Source of the DNA: JASLEW01 sp963732005
Lineage (GTDB): Bacteria; Acidobacteriota; Thermoanaerobaculia; Multivoradales; UBA5704
Length of the DNA: 64,000 bases
NCBI GenBank assembly: GCA_963732005.1
Contig: CAVSXT010000005.1
Coordinates: 1,302,001 to 1,366,000, forward strand
Direction of reading: 5' to 3'
Every line of letters starts with the position of its first letter. Within the stretch, counting starts at the first letter, position 1. The translations under genes and the position numbers were made by a program. This document shows, in pieces, positions 8,260-17,290 of this stretch. The notes below the pieces were generated by a model. That model was given only the letters and a program-made list of their open reading frames with translations. It had not been told where the DNA came from and made no database searches.

Positions 8260-9681
8260 ATGACTCGTAACCGCCCAGCCACCAGCTCGACCGCCGGCAC
8301 CACGCGCAGCCGGCGGCCGGCGCCCGGACGCACGCCCCAGGACAACGTGCGGGCCGCGGCGGGCTGGGTGCTCGAGCGCACGCTGCGTTCGCTGGCGCCG
8401 GTGGACGCCCATCTCTCCGGCGCGCTGACCCGTTTCGACGAGCGCGACCAGGGGCTGCTGCGCGAGCTGGTGATGGGCAGTCTGCGCTGGCTGCGCCGTC
8501 TCGATCAGATCATCGCCGACGCCAGCCACCGGCGGTTCGACCAGATCGAGGCGGCGCTGCATTCGCCGCTGCGCATCGCCGCCTACCAGCTGCTCTTTCT
8601 CAACCGCGTGCCGCCGCATGCGGCGGTGCACGAGGCGGTGGAGCAGGCCCACCAGCTCACCCATCGCGGCGGCGCCAGCTTCGTCAACGGCGTGCTCCGC
8701 CGCATCGCCCGCGATCCCCAGCTCGCCAGCTGGCCGGTGCACGAAGCCGACCCTTTGCGGCGCTTGGCGCTCGAGATGAGCCATCCCGATTTTCTGGTCG
8801 AGCGCTGGCTGGCGCGCTTCGGCCGCGCCGCGACGCTCGCGCTGCTCGACGCCAACAACCGCGAGAAGCCGATGCAGCTGCTCGCCTTCCGCGACCGCGG
8901 CGGGCGAGAGCTGCTGGCCGAGACCTTGATCGACGAAGGCATCGAGGTGGAGCCCTCGTCGCTCTCGGCGCTGGGACTCACCGTCCGCCGCGGCAATCCA
9001 CTCGCCTCGCCGGCGTTCGACCGCGGCGACTTCTACATCCAGGACGAAGCCAGCCAGGCCGCGGCGCTGGTGCCGCCGCCGCACGCCGGCGAGGCGGTGC
9101 TCGACGCGGCGGCGGCGCCCGGCGGCAAGGCCTTCTCGCTGCTCGCCCGTGAACCGGCGGTGGCAGCGGTGCTGATGGACCTGGCGCCCGATCGCATCGA
9201 TATCCTGCGGCGCAATCTGCGCCGCCTGGGACGCCGGTTGCCGATCGCCGTTGCCGACGCCGCGGCGCCGCCCTTCGCCGCAACCGCCGCCGGCGGCCGC
9301 GGCTTCGATCGGGTGGTGCTCGATCTGCCCTGCACCGGCACCGGCACGCTGCGCCGGCATCCGGAGCTCAAGTGGCGGATCAGCGAGAGCGAGATCGGCC
9401 GCCTCTCGCAGCAGGCCCTGCGCCTGCTCGCGGGGGTCGCGCCGCTGGTGCGGCCGGGCGGCCTGCTGGTGGCGATCACCTGTTCGCTGGAAGCCGAAGA
9501 GAACGAGCAGGTGGCGGCAAGCTTCGTGGCGAGCCACCCCGATTTCGCGCCGCTGTCGCTGGCCGGACGCCTGGATCCACCGCTGGTTCCGGGCATCGTC
9601 GGAGCGGGCGCGTGGCGGACGCTGACCGGCGACGACCATGACGGCTTCTCGGTCACGGTGCTCGCGAAAGCCCGTCGTTAG
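8260..9681 (+). CDS. rsmB: 16S rRNA (cytosine-C5) methyltransferase
   Basis: Protein of 473 aa. The N-terminal ~150 residues resemble the NusB-like RNA-binding domain (DNVRAAAGWVLERTLRS...FDERDQGLLRELVMGSLRW). The rest is the SAM-dependent m5C methyltransferase domain: QDEASQAAALVPPP, the SAM loop DAAAAPGGKAFSLL, motif IV LDLPCTGTGTLRRHPELKW and motif VI ITCSLEAEENE, with the two conserved cysteines. The expected target is C967 of 16S rRNA. The start at 8260 is chosen because it gives a normal N-terminus after fmt; the frame itself is open further upstream within fmt. A short basic, Thr/Arg-rich leader precedes the folded domain. Confidence 0.93.
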   Translation: MTRNRPATSSTAGTTRSRRPAPGRTPQDNVRAAAGWVLERTLRSLAPVDAHLSGALTRFDERDQGLLRELVMGSLRWLRRLDQIIADASHRRFDQIEAALHSPLRIAAYQLLFLNRVPPHAAVHEAVEQAHQLTHRGGASFVNGVLRRIARDPQLASWPVHEADPLRRLALEMSHPDFLVERWLARFGRAATLALLDANNREKPMQLLAFRDRGGRELLAETLIDEGIEVEPSSLSALGLTVRRGNPLASPAFDRGDFYIQDEASQAAALVPPPHAGEAVLDAAAAPGGKAFSLLAREPAVAAVLMDLAPDRIDILRRNLRRLGRRLPIAVADAAAPPFAATAAGGRGFDRVVLDLPCTGTGTLRRHPELKWRISESEIGRLSQQALRLLAGVAPLVRPGGLLVAITCSLEAEENEQVAASFVASHPDFAPLSLAGRLDPPLVPGIVGAGAWRTLTGDDHDGFSVTVLAKARR

Positions 9682-9710
9682 AGGCTCCGGCACCGTTCGG
9701 CCAGCGCCCA

Positions 9711-9739
9711 TTGACAGCCCCAGGCGGTTGGCTTATCGT
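9711..9739 (+). promoter_or_regulatory. sigma70-type promoter of the HU gene
   Basis: A perfect TTGACA (9711-9716) and TATCGT (9734-9739) are separated by 17 bp. It sits 50 bp upstream of the HU start codon, between rsmB and the HU gene. Confidence 0.7.
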
Positions 9740-9788
9740 CTGTCCCCAGTCACTTTCGCTGGAAAAACGAATCCAAGGAGGAGGAGAG

Positions 9789-10082
9789 ATGGCTGGTAAA
9801 GCTGACTTGATCAATGGCATTGTGGACTCCGTCGAAGGGCTCACCCGGAGGCAGGCCACAGAGGCCTTCGAAGCGGTGTTCGCGGCCATCACCGACGCGG
9901 TGAAGGCCGGCGAAAGCGCCAAGGTCCCCGGCTTCGGCAGCTTCACCCTCTCCGAGCGGGCATCGCGCAAGGGCCGCAATCCTGCCACCGGCGAGTCCAT
10001 CACCATCAGGGCGAGCAAGAGCGTCCGTTTCAAGCCCGGCAAGGAACTGAAGGAAGCGGTCAACAAGCGGCGCCGCAAGTAG
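9789..10082 (+). CDS. HU-family DNA-binding protein
   Basis: Small basic protein of 97 aa with the full HU/IHF signature: MAGKADLINGI at the start, GFGSFTLSERASRKGRNPATGE in the DNA-embracing arm, and RFKPGKELKEAVN near the end. It binds and bends DNA and compacts the nucleoid. The start at 9789 follows a strong AAGGAGGAGGAG site; a longer open frame to 9711 overlaps the promoter and is rejected. The gene has its own promoter with a consensus -35 box, consistent with high expression. Confidence 0.93.
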   Translation: MAGKADLINGIVDSVEGLTRRQATEAFEAVFAAITDAVKAGESAKVPGFGSFTLSERASRKGRNPATGESITIRASKSVRFKPGKELKEAVNKRRRK

Positions 10083-10259
10083 CGGCCGCCCGCGGCCGCC
10101 CACGGCCGGCGGTGCGCCAGTGCCGGCCCACGGCTCACGGCGCCACGATGTGAACAGAGTGTCTACAGTTTGATTTGATGGCCATCCGGCGGCGCTGCCT
10201 CCGCGCCGCCGCTCCCGGCCCACCTCGCCGCTCTTTCTCGCGCCTGATCTCCCCGAGTC

Positions 10260-11006
10260 TCAGCGCACCTCGCCGTAGAGTCGCGCCAGGCGCCGGGGGG
10301 AGACACCCGCCACGAACAGCAGCCAGATCCACCAGTTGATGGCGACCGTGCGCGCCACGCCGAGCTCGACGAAGCGGCGGGCGCCGGTGGTCACGCGCTG
10401 CTCGAGGATCACGGTGCGGCCGTGGCGGCGCAGCCGCCAGGCAAGATCCAGGTCCTCGAGGATCGGCCATTCCCGGTAGCCGCCGAGCTCGTCGAAGGTG
10501 GTCCGGGTGACGAAGTGCGCCTGGTCGCCCAGCGGCAGCCGCGTGGCCCGCGTGCGCTGATTGATCAGCCACGCGCCCAGACGCAGCAGTCTGCGATCGG
10601 TGTCGAAGCGCAGCAGGAAGGCGCCGCCGAGCACCGGCTTCGCCGCGCGCGCCGGGCGCGCCGGACCGGCGCGGCAGCGATCACCGCGGCAGCGATCGCC
10701 GGCGATGGCGGCGCGGACCTCCGCCACCGCGCCCTTGGGCAGCGTGGTGTCGGCGTGCAGGAAGAGCAGGATCTCCGCGGTGGTGGCCGCCGCGCCGCGG
10801 TTGAGCTGCCCGCCGCGCCCGGCCGGACCGATCACGACCCGCGCGCCCAGCGAGCGCGCCACCTCGACCGTGCGATCGGCGCTGCCGCCGTCGGAAACCA
10901 CCAGCTCGTCGCCGGCCAGCGGCGCCAGCGCCGCCTGGGCGGCCGGCAGCGTCCGCGCGATCGTCGCCTCCTCGTTGAGAGTCGGGACGACGATGGCAAC
11001 TCGCAT
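10260..11006 (-). CDS. Family 2 glycosyltransferase (TIGR04283-like)
   Basis: Protein of 248 aa with a GT-A fold: VAIVVPTLNEEATIARTLPA at the N-terminus, ELVVSDGGSADRT, the metal-binding FLHADTTLP, and EWPILEDLDLAWRLRRHG toward the acceptor side. The C-terminus is hydrophobic (INWWIWLLFVAGVSP) and may touch the membrane. It most resembles the TIGR04283 group of glycosyltransferases; donor and acceptor are unknown. An insert rich in Arg and Ala (GDRCRGDRCRAGPARPARAAK, about residues 102-122) is unusual. It is convergent with the HU gene (177-bp gap) and divergent from moaC. Confidence 0.85.
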   Translation of the reverse strand: MRVAIVVPTLNEEATIARTLPAAQAALAPLAGDELVVSDGGSADRTVEVARSLGARVVIGPAGRGGQLNRGAAATTAEILLFLHADTTLPKGAVAEVRAAIAGDRCRGDRCRAGPARPARAAKPVLGGAFLLRFDTDRRLLRLGAWLINQRTRATRLPLGDQAHFVTRTTFDELGGYREWPILEDLDLAWRLRRHGRTVILEQRVTTGARRFVELGVARTVAINWWIWLLFVAGVSPRRLARLYGEVR

Positions 11007-11178
11007 GGCTTTCCCAGCTGGTTGGAGACCGCGGATGCTAGCATACAGTCCCTCGCCGCCTCCGCAGGACCGCGGAGGTCATCGCAGGACACGCGGCAGA
11101 CATCCGGGCCATCGGCGGCAGCGGCAACCTGCGCATCGCGCCATCGAAGCAGCGGAGGACATCAGGAGGGGCATCGCC

Positions 11179-11655
11179 GTGACGCCAGGAGGACCCTTCA
11201 CTCATCTCGACCCGCAGGGCGGCGCGCACATGGTGGACGTGTCGGAGAAGCCGATCACCCGCCGGGTCGCCGAGGCCTCGTGCCGGGTGCTGCTCTCCGC
11301 CCAGACCGTGATCCGGCTCGCCAACCTGCCGAAGGGCGACGCTTTCGCGGTGAGCCGCCTCGCCGGCATTCAGGGCGCCAAGCGCACCGCCGAGCTGATC
11401 CCGCTCGCGCATCCGCTGCCGCTCGATCAGGTGGAGGTCGACGTGCTGCCAGCGCCCGACGGGGTCGAGATCCGCAGCCGCGTGCTGGTCACGGCGCGCA
11501 CCGGCGCCGAGATGGAAGCGCTGGTGGCGTGCTCGACCGCGGCGCTGGCGCTCTACGACATGGTGAAGGCCGTCGAGCGCGGCGCCGTCATCACCGACCT
11601 GCGGCTCGAAGCCAAGAGCGGCGGCCAGCGCGGTCCCTACCGGCGCGCCACATGA
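11179..11655 (+). CDS. moaC: Cyclic pyranopterin monophosphate synthase MoaC
   Basis: Protein of 158 aa, the normal length for MoaC, which makes cyclic pyranopterin monophosphate in molybdenum cofactor synthesis. Hallmarks are FTHLDPQGGAHMVDVSEKPITRR, KGDAFAVSRLAGIQGAKRTAELIPLAHPLPLD and the active-site region TGAEMEALVACSTAALALYDMVKAVERGAVI. The GTG at 11179 is chosen: it gives family length and has AGGAGG 9 nt upstream (11164-11169), while the open frame continues further upstream without homology. The stop overlaps the ATG of the next gene. Other Mo-cofactor genes are not seen in the window, but a truncated molybdoenzyme subunit lies at 28 kb. Confidence 0.95.
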   Translation: MTPGGPFTHLDPQGGAHMVDVSEKPITRRVAEASCRVLLSAQTVIRLANLPKGDAFAVSRLAGIQGAKRTAELIPLAHPLPLDQVEVDVLPAPDGVEIRSRVLVTARTGAEMEALVACSTAALALYDMVKAVERGAVITDLRLEAKSGGQRGPYRRAT

Positions 11656-12872
11656 TGCAGACCGGCCTGGACCGGCTGCTGGCGTCGCCGCGCCAGCTGT
11701 CGCAGCTGCGCCACCGAGCCTACGGACTGCTCGCCCACGGCGCCGCGGTGACGGCCGACCTGCGGCCCTGCCACCGCGCCCTGGCCGCCAGCCCGGCAGG
11801 TCCGCCGCGCGCGCTGTTCGGCCCCGAGCACGGCTTCTACGGTGTCGAGCAGGACATGGTGCCGGCGGCCGGCGGCAGCGATCCGTGGACGGGCGCGCCG
11901 ATCGTGTCGCTGTACGGCGACGACGCCGCGACGCTGCGGCCGCGGCCCGAGGCGTTCGCCGGCCTGGAGCTGCTGCTCGTCGACCTGCAGGACGTCGGCG
12001 CGCGTTACTACACCTACGCCGCGACCGCGGTGTGGGCCGCGGAAGCCGCGCTCGCCGCTGGCTGCGAGGTGTGGGTGCTCGATCGGCCCAACCCGCTGGG
12101 TGGGACGGTGGTCGAGGGCAACCTGCCGGCGGCCGGCTACGAGTCCTTCGTCGGCGCCTTCCGTTTGCCGGTGCGGCACGGGCTGACGCTGGGCGAGCTG
12201 ATGCTGCTGGCGGCGCGCCGGGGAGGCTGGCGAGCGGCGCCCGAGGTCTGGCCGCTGGACGGCTGGGACCGCGCGATGACCTGGGCCGATACCGGCCGGC
12301 CCTGGATCGCGCCGTCGCCGAACATGCCGGCGGCGGCGACCGCGCTGCTCTACCCCGGCGGTTGCCTGATCGAGGCGACCGAGCTGTCGGAAGGCCGCGG
12401 CACCACCCGGCCCTTCCATCTCGCCGGCGCTCCCGGCATCGAGCCGCCGGCGCTGGCCGACCACCTGGGTGCCCGCGGCCTGCCCGGCGTCGCCTTCCTG
12501 CCCACCTATTTCCGGCCGCAGTTCCAGAAGCACCGCGGCGAGATCTGCGGCGGCGTCGAGCTGGTGGTGACCGATCCCGGCGATTTCCGTTCCTATCGCA
12601 CCGGCGTCGAGCTGCTGCGCGCCGTGGGGCTGGTGGCGCCGCGCGCGCTGGTCTGGCGGCGCGCCGCCTACGAGTTCGTCGCCGACCGGCCGGCGCTCGA
12701 CCTGCTGACCGGCGGGCCGGACTGCCGCCTGGCGCTCGCGGCGGCGGACGGCGCCGCGCTGGACGCCTGGACTGCGAGCTGGGTTGCCGACGAGGCGGCC
12801 TTCCGCGAGGAGCGCCGCGCCATCCTGCTGTACCCGGAGCCGCCGGCTGCGGCGGCGAGGGGCACCGGTTGA
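11652..12872 (+). CDS. DUF1343 exo-beta-N-acetylmuramidase NamZ-like
   Basis: Protein of 406 aa. Family features include ARALFGPEHGFYGVEQDMVPA, ELLLVDLQDVGARYYTYAATAVWA, LDRPNPLGGTVVEGNL, PVRHGLTLGELMLLAA, WIAPSPNMPAAATALLYPGGCLIEATELSEGRGTTRPF and FLPTYFRPQFQKHRGEICGGVELVV. This is the DUF1343 family, one member of which (Bacillus NamZ) removes terminal MurNAc from peptidoglycan fragments, so a role in wall recycling is likely. No signal peptide is seen, which suggests cytoplasmic action on imported fragments. It overlaps moaC by 4 bases, and the next gene overlaps it in turn, so translation is coupled. Confidence 0.88.
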   Translation: MMQTGLDRLLASPRQLSQLRHRAYGLLAHGAAVTADLRPCHRALAASPAGPPRALFGPEHGFYGVEQDMVPAAGGSDPWTGAPIVSLYGDDAATLRPRPEAFAGLELLLVDLQDVGARYYTYAATAVWAAEAALAAGCEVWVLDRPNPLGGTVVEGNLPAAGYESFVGAFRLPVRHGLTLGELMLLAARRGGWRAAPEVWPLDGWDRAMTWADTGRPWIAPSPNMPAAATALLYPGGCLIEATELSEGRGTTRPFHLAGAPGIEPPALADHLGARGLPGVAFLPTYFRPQFQKHRGEICGGVELVVTDPGDFRSYRTGVELLRAVGLVAPRALVWRRAAYEFVADRPALDLLTGGPDCRLALAAADGAALDAWTASWVADEAAFREERRAILLYPEPPAAAARGTG

Positions 12873-13348
12873 GGCCGCCGCACTTGCTGCGCGTCGAAGA
12901 GGGGCCGGAGCGCTTCGCGGCGCTGCTCGCGGCGCTCGCCGGCGCCGGCCTCCGCGCCGGCTGGCTCGAGCTGCGGCCGCCGGAGCCAGCCGCCGCCAGC
13001 CTCGAGACCGCGGCGGCTCTCGGCGCGCGGCGAGCGGTCGCCGCCGGCGGCGGACGGAGCCTGGCGGTGAAGGCGTTGCGCGGCGAGCCGGTGTTGCGCG
13101 ACCTGTTGCGCGAGCATTTCGCGGGCTGCGCGCTGGTGCTGGTGCGGGTCGCGCCGGAGCCAGCCGCCGTCCCGCTGGCGTCGATCCCGGCACTCACTCC
13201 AGCAGGCGAGGGGTGGCGGATCGCGCTGCCCGGCGCCGACCAGGATCACGACACCGCCGGGCTGCTGGCGGCTCTGAGGCGCCCGCGTCCCTGGGGCGCC
13301 GTCGCCGCGGTGGCGCCGCCGCTGCCGCCGTCGCCGCGGCAGCCCTGA
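12869..13348 (+). CDS. Hypothetical protein coupled to namZ
   Basis: A 159-aa protein starting at a TTG that overlaps the preceding TGA stop (TTGA). The visible sequence is Ala/Leu/Arg-rich with a regular alpha/beta pattern (LRVEEGPERFAALLAALAGAGLRAGWLELRPPEP, then HFAGCALVLVRVAP and DHDTAGLLAALRRP). I do not recognise the family. The overlapping start and the absence of in-frame stops favour a real gene at the end of the moaC-namZ transcript. No signal peptide or membrane helix is seen. Confidence 0.55.
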   Translation: MRPPHLLRVEEGPERFAALLAALAGAGLRAGWLELRPPEPAAASLETAAALGARRAVAAGGGRSLAVKALRGEPVLRDLLREHFAGCALVLVRVAPEPAAVPLASIPALTPAGEGWRIALPGADQDHDTAGLLAALRRPRPWGAVAAVAPPLPPSPRQP

Positions 13349-13396
13349 CCCCCTGAGATACCATTTCTTTCACCACTCGAACCAGAGGTTCCCGCC

Positions 13397-14545
13397 ATGG
13401 AAAAGATCCAGTTCTTCCTGCCCGGTCCCACCTACGTACCCGAGGATGCCCGCCAGGCGATGGCGGCACCCGTCGTGGGCCACCGGTCGGCCGGCTTCCG
13501 CACCTTCTACCAGTCGATCGCCGGCCGCCTGCCGGCCGTGCTGCGCACCGCCGGCGAGGTGCTCACCGCCACCGGCAGCTCCACCCTGATCATGGAAAGC
13601 GCGGTGATCTCCACCGCCGCGGCGAGCGTGCTGAGCCTGACCAACGGCGCCTTCTCCGAGCGCTGGCACGCGATCAGCCGCGGCGCCGGCAAGGTGGCCG
13701 ACCGCCTGTCGGCGCCCTGGGGCGAGGCCATCGATCCGGACCTGGTGCGCGGCGCGCTGCGCCGCAAGCGCTACGACGCGGTGACGCTGGTGCACAACGA
13801 GACCTCGACCGGGGTGATGAACCCGCTGGCCGAGATCGCGCGCGCCATCCGCGAGGAGAGCGACGCCCTGGTCCTGGTCGACGCCGTGTCCTCGCTCGGC
13901 GGCGCGCCGGTGGAGGCCGATGCCTGGGGGCTCGACGTGGTGCTGGCCGGCACCCAGAAGGCGCTGGCGCTGCCACCGGGCCTGGTGGTCTTCACCCTCT
14001 CCGACCGTGCCGCCGAACGCGCCGCCAAGGTCGAGCGCCGCGGCTTCTACACCGACCTGCTGCGCTACCGCGACAAGCACCGCGAGGGCGGCGCCATCAC
14101 CACGCCGGCGGTGTCGCTGTTCTACGCCCTGGACCGCCAGCTCGAGCGCATCCTCGCCGAGGGCATGGAGGCGCGCTGGGCGCGCCACCAGCGCCTCTAC
14201 CGCCGCACCGCCGAATGGGCGGCGGCGCGCGGTTTCACCTACACCGCGGCCGAGAGCGCCCGTTCCTGGACCGTCTCCTGCCTGCGCCCGCCAGCGGGGG
14301 TCGATCCACAGACCCTGGTCAAGCAGCTCGCCGGCCGCGGCTGGATCGTCGGCGGCGGCTACGGCGACTGGAAACCGACCACCTTCCGCATCGGCCACAT
14401 GGGCGAGGTCCGCGACGGCGACCTCGAGGCGCTGCTGGCCGAGATCGACCAGTTCGCCGCCGCCCCGGCGAGCGAGGCTCCGGCCGCGGTGGCCGCGGCG
14501 CCCGCGGCGTCCGCAGCCGACGCGGGCGTCCGCGGCGGAGCCTGA
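13397..14545 (+). CDS. Class V aminotransferase, likely phosphoserine aminotransferase
   Basis: Protein of 382 aa of the class V PLP-dependent aminotransferases (serine-pyruvate / soluble-hydrogenase small-subunit type). The N-terminus reads FFLPGPTYVPEDARQAMAAPVVGHRS, VDAVSSLGGAPVE is the cofactor-binding Asp region, and Lys188 in LAGTQKALALPPG is the PLP Schiff-base lysine. The C-terminus (GDWKPTTFRIGHMGEV) is followed by a 20-residue Ala-rich tail. It lies 4 bp before serA, so the likely reaction is glutamate-dependent conversion of 3-phosphohydroxypyruvate to phosphoserine, taking the place of a canonical SerC. Serine-glyoxylate or alanine-glyoxylate activity is the alternative. Confidence 0.88.
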   Translation: MEKIQFFLPGPTYVPEDARQAMAAPVVGHRSAGFRTFYQSIAGRLPAVLRTAGEVLTATGSSTLIMESAVISTAAASVLSLTNGAFSERWHAISRGAGKVADRLSAPWGEAIDPDLVRGALRRKRYDAVTLVHNETSTGVMNPLAEIARAIREESDALVLVDAVSSLGGAPVEADAWGLDVVLAGTQKALALPPGLVVFTLSDRAAERAAKVERRGFYTDLLRYRDKHREGGAITTPAVSLFYALDRQLERILAEGMEARWARHQRLYRRTAEWAAARGFTYTAAESARSWTVSCLRPPAGVDPQTLVKQLAGRGWIVGGGYGDWKPTTFRIGHMGEVRDGDLEALLAEIDQFAAAPASEAPAAVAAAPAASAADAGVRGGA

Positions 14546-14549
14546 GCCG

Positions 14550-16136
14550 ATGCCGCGGATCCTGATCGCCGACACGCTGGATCCCGCCGGCCTCGAGCTG
14601 CTCGCCGCCTCGGGGGCCGAGGTCGTCGAGCTGGGCGAGGCGGACCGGCCGCGCCTCGCCGAGAGGATCGGCGACTTCGACGCGCTGGTGGTGCGCAGCG
14701 CCACCAAGGTGACCGCCGAGCTGTTGCGCGCCGGCAAACGTCTCAAGGTGGTGGGGCGCGCCGGCATCGGCGTCGACAACGTCGACGTCGCCGCCGCCAC
14801 CGAGCTGGGGATCCTGGTGGTCAACGCGCCCACCGCCAACCTGATGTCGGCCACCGAGCACACCTTCGCCCTGCTGCTGGCGGTGGCGCGCCGGGTGCCC
14901 GAGGCCGACGCTTCGACCAAGGCGGGCGGCTGGAACCGCAAGCTGACCGGCGTCGAGCTGCAGGGCAAAACGCTCGGGGTCATCGGCTTCGGGCGCATCG
15001 GCCAGCGCGTGGCGGCGCGCGCCCGCGGCTTCGAGATGAAGGTGGTCGCCTACGATCCCTATCTCGATCCGGCGGCGGCGCGCCGCCTGGAGGTCGAGAT
15101 GCTGCCGCTCGAGGACCTGCTGCGGCGCGCCGATGCGATCACCGTGCACACGCCGCTCACCGAGCAGACCCAGAACCTGCTCGACGCCGAGCGCCTGGCG
15201 CTGCTGCCGCGCGGCGCGCTGGTGATCAATTGCGGCCGCGGCGGCGTCGTCGACGAGGCGGCGCTGCTGGCGGCGCTGGAATCCGGCGCGCTGGGCGGCG
15301 CCGGGCTCGACGTCTTCGCCGAGGAGCCGCCTTCAGACCGCCGGCTGGTCCGCCATCCGCGGGTGGTCGCCACGCCGCACCTCGGCGCGCAGACCCGCGA
15401 AGCGCAGGAGCGCACCTCGACCGAGACCGCGGAGATGGTGCTGGCGGCGCTCGGCGGCTCGTTCGCCATCGCCGCCGTCAACCTGCCGTTCCGCACCGGC
15501 GGCGGCCCGGGCGCCGGCCGCCTCGAGCCCTACCTGCTGCTCGGGGAGACGCTCGGCCGGATGGCATGCCTGCTGCTCGGCGCGCCGCTCGAGGGCCTGC
15601 AGGTCGACGTCTGGGGCGTCGAGGAGGCCTACCGCCGCCCGGCCGCCCTGGCGGCGCTCAAGGGCGCGCTGACCGCCTTCATGGACGAGGGCGTCAACTA
15701 CGTCAACGCCGAGCACGTGGCGGCGGCGCGCGGCATCGAGCTGACGGTGATCAGCCACGCCGCCCATCCCGAGCTCGCGCAGCTGCTCGGGGTGACGCTC
15801 GCCGGCGCCGGCCGCACCGCCGAGCTCGGCGGCACCCTGGTCGCCGGGAGCGACCCGCGGGTGGTGCGCTTCGGCGGCTACCGTCTCGAGTTCCGGCCGC
15901 AGGGCCGCCTGCTGGTGCTCGAGAACCGCGACGTGCCGGGGGTGGTGGGCAAGCTCGGCACCCTGCTCGGCGAGGCCGGCATCAACATCGCCGACATTCA
16001 CCTGGCGCGCCGCGACGGCGAGGAGAAGGCGCTGGCGGTGCTGCGCCTCGACCAGCCGGCAGGCGAGGCGGTGGTGAACCGGCTGCGCGGCCTGCCCGAG
16101 GTGCTGAGCGCCAGCCAGATCGATCTGGCCTGGTAA
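14550..16136 (+). CDS. serA: D-3-phosphoglycerate dehydrogenase
   Basis: Protein of 528 aa, the long form of the enzyme that oxidises 3-phosphoglycerate with NAD in the first step of serine synthesis. The order is substrate domain (ILIADTLDPAGLELLAASGAEVVE), NAD-binding Rossmann domain (LGVIGFGRIGQRVAARARGF), catalytic Arg/Glu/His regions (NCGRGGVVDEAALL, ATPHLGAQTREAQE), an intervening domain, and a C-terminal ACT domain (LLVLENRDVPGVVGKLGTLLGEAGINIADIHLARR). The ACT domain predicts feedback control by serine. The start at 14550 directly follows the aminotransferase stop; the open frame extends upstream only as a shadow of that gene. Confidence 0.95.
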   Translation: MPRILIADTLDPAGLELLAASGAEVVELGEADRPRLAERIGDFDALVVRSATKVTAELLRAGKRLKVVGRAGIGVDNVDVAAATELGILVVNAPTANLMSATEHTFALLLAVARRVPEADASTKAGGWNRKLTGVELQGKTLGVIGFGRIGQRVAARARGFEMKVVAYDPYLDPAAARRLEVEMLPLEDLLRRADAITVHTPLTEQTQNLLDAERLALLPRGALVINCGRGGVVDEAALLAALESGALGGAGLDVFAEEPPSDRRLVRHPRVVATPHLGAQTREAQERTSTETAEMVLAALGGSFAIAAVNLPFRTGGGPGAGRLEPYLLLGETLGRMACLLLGAPLEGLQVDVWGVEEAYRRPAALAALKGALTAFMDEGVNYVNAEHVAAARGIELTVISHAAHPELAQLLGVTLAGAGRTAELGGTLVAGSDPRVVRFGGYRLEFRPQGRLLVLENRDVPGVVGKLGTLLGEAGINIADIHLARRDGEEKALAVLRLDQPAGEAVVNRLRGLPEVLSASQIDLAW

Positions 16137-16210
16137 GGGGAGCTGGCTCGCCGCGAGGAGTGGTGGGCGACGATCGGGCCGATGGCCGCTTGGATCGGGG
16201 AGGAGATGCG

Positions 16211-17281
16211 ATGGCGCACGTGGGGGTCGTGTTCGGGGGGCGCAGCGTCGAGCACCAGGTTTCGATCGCCTCCGCCAGGACCGTGGCGCGAGGCCTGCGG
16301 GAGGCCGGCCATCGGGTGACGCCGCTGGCCATCGCCCAGGACGGCTGCTGGCTGGACCGCGCGGCGTCGGCGGCGGTGCTCGACGGCGAGGTGCGCGCCA
16401 TCCCGGCGGTCGGCGCCGCGGTGGCGCCGACTCTCGCCGCCCTGCTCGACGCCGGCGTCGAGGCGGTGTTCCCGATCGTTCACGGCAGCTGGGGCGAGGA
16501 CGGCACGCTGCAGGGCCTGTGCGAGATGCTGGACCTCGCCTATGTCGGCCCGGGGGTCACGGCCAGCGCCGTCGCCATCGACAAGCTGTTCACCAAGCGC
16601 CTGCTGGCCGCCGCGGGGCTACCGGTGCTGCCCGGCGAGGCAGTTTCGCGCGGCGAGTTCGAGCGCCAGCCGCGCGCCTTTCTCGAGCGCCTCGAGCGGC
16701 TGCCGCTGCCGCTGTTCGTCAAGCCGCGCAGCGGCGGCTCGAGCATCGGCGTCCGCCGCGTCGCCGACCGCGCCGGCGCCGAGGACGCGGTGCGCTTCGC
16801 CCTGCGCTTCGACGACGCCGTGCTGGTCGAGCGCGGCGTCGCCGGCCGCGAGCTGGAGTGCGCGGTGCTGGGCTACGAGACGATCGCGGCCTCGGCGGTG
16901 GGCGAGATCGTGCCCGGCAACGAGTTCTACGACTACGCCGAGAAGTACCTGCAGGACACCACCCGCCTGATCGCTCCGGCGGAGCTGCCCGCGGCCACCG
17001 CCGACCGCCTGCGCGCCCTGGCCGTCGAGGCTTTCGCCGCCCTCGGCGGCGCCGGCATGGCGCGGGTCGATTTCCTGCTCGAAGGCGAGGGCGACCTCTA
17101 TGTCAACGAGGTCAACACCCTGCCGGGCTTCACCGCCATCTCCATGTACCCTCGCCTCTGGGAGCTGTCCGGCATCCCGCTGCCGCAGCTCACCGATCGC
17201 CTGGTGGGCATCGCGCTGGCCCGCCATCGCGACCGCCGGCGCCTCGACACGGCGATCAAGAGCTGGCTGGCGGAGCTGTAG
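16211..17281 (+). CDS. ddl: D-alanine--D-alanine ligase
   Basis: Protein of 356 aa of the ATP-grasp family that joins two D-alanines for peptidoglycan. Visible motifs are VGVVFGGRSVEHQVSIASA at the N-terminus, FPIVHGSWGEDGTLQGLCE, PLPLFVKPRSGGSSIGVRRV in the ATP-grasp loop, EIVPGNEFYDYAEKY, and GMARVDFLL...YVNEVNTLPGFTAISMYPRLW with the metal-binding residues. The start at 16211 follows GGGGAGGAG. It lies 74 bp after serA on the same strand and may share its transcript. Confidence 0.95.
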   Translation: MAHVGVVFGGRSVEHQVSIASARTVARGLREAGHRVTPLAIAQDGCWLDRAASAAVLDGEVRAIPAVGAAVAPTLAALLDAGVEAVFPIVHGSWGEDGTLQGLCEMLDLAYVGPGVTASAVAIDKLFTKRLLAAAGLPVLPGEAVSRGEFERQPRAFLERLERLPLPLFVKPRSGGSSIGVRRVADRAGAEDAVRFALRFDDAVLVERGVAGRELECAVLGYETIAASAVGEIVPGNEFYDYAEKYLQDTTRLIAPAELPAATADRLRALAVEAFAALGGAGMARVDFLLEGEGDLYVNEVNTLPGFTAISMYPRLWELSGIPLPQLTDRLVGIALARHRDRRRLDTAIKSWLAEL

Positions 17282-17290
17282 CGGCGAGGA

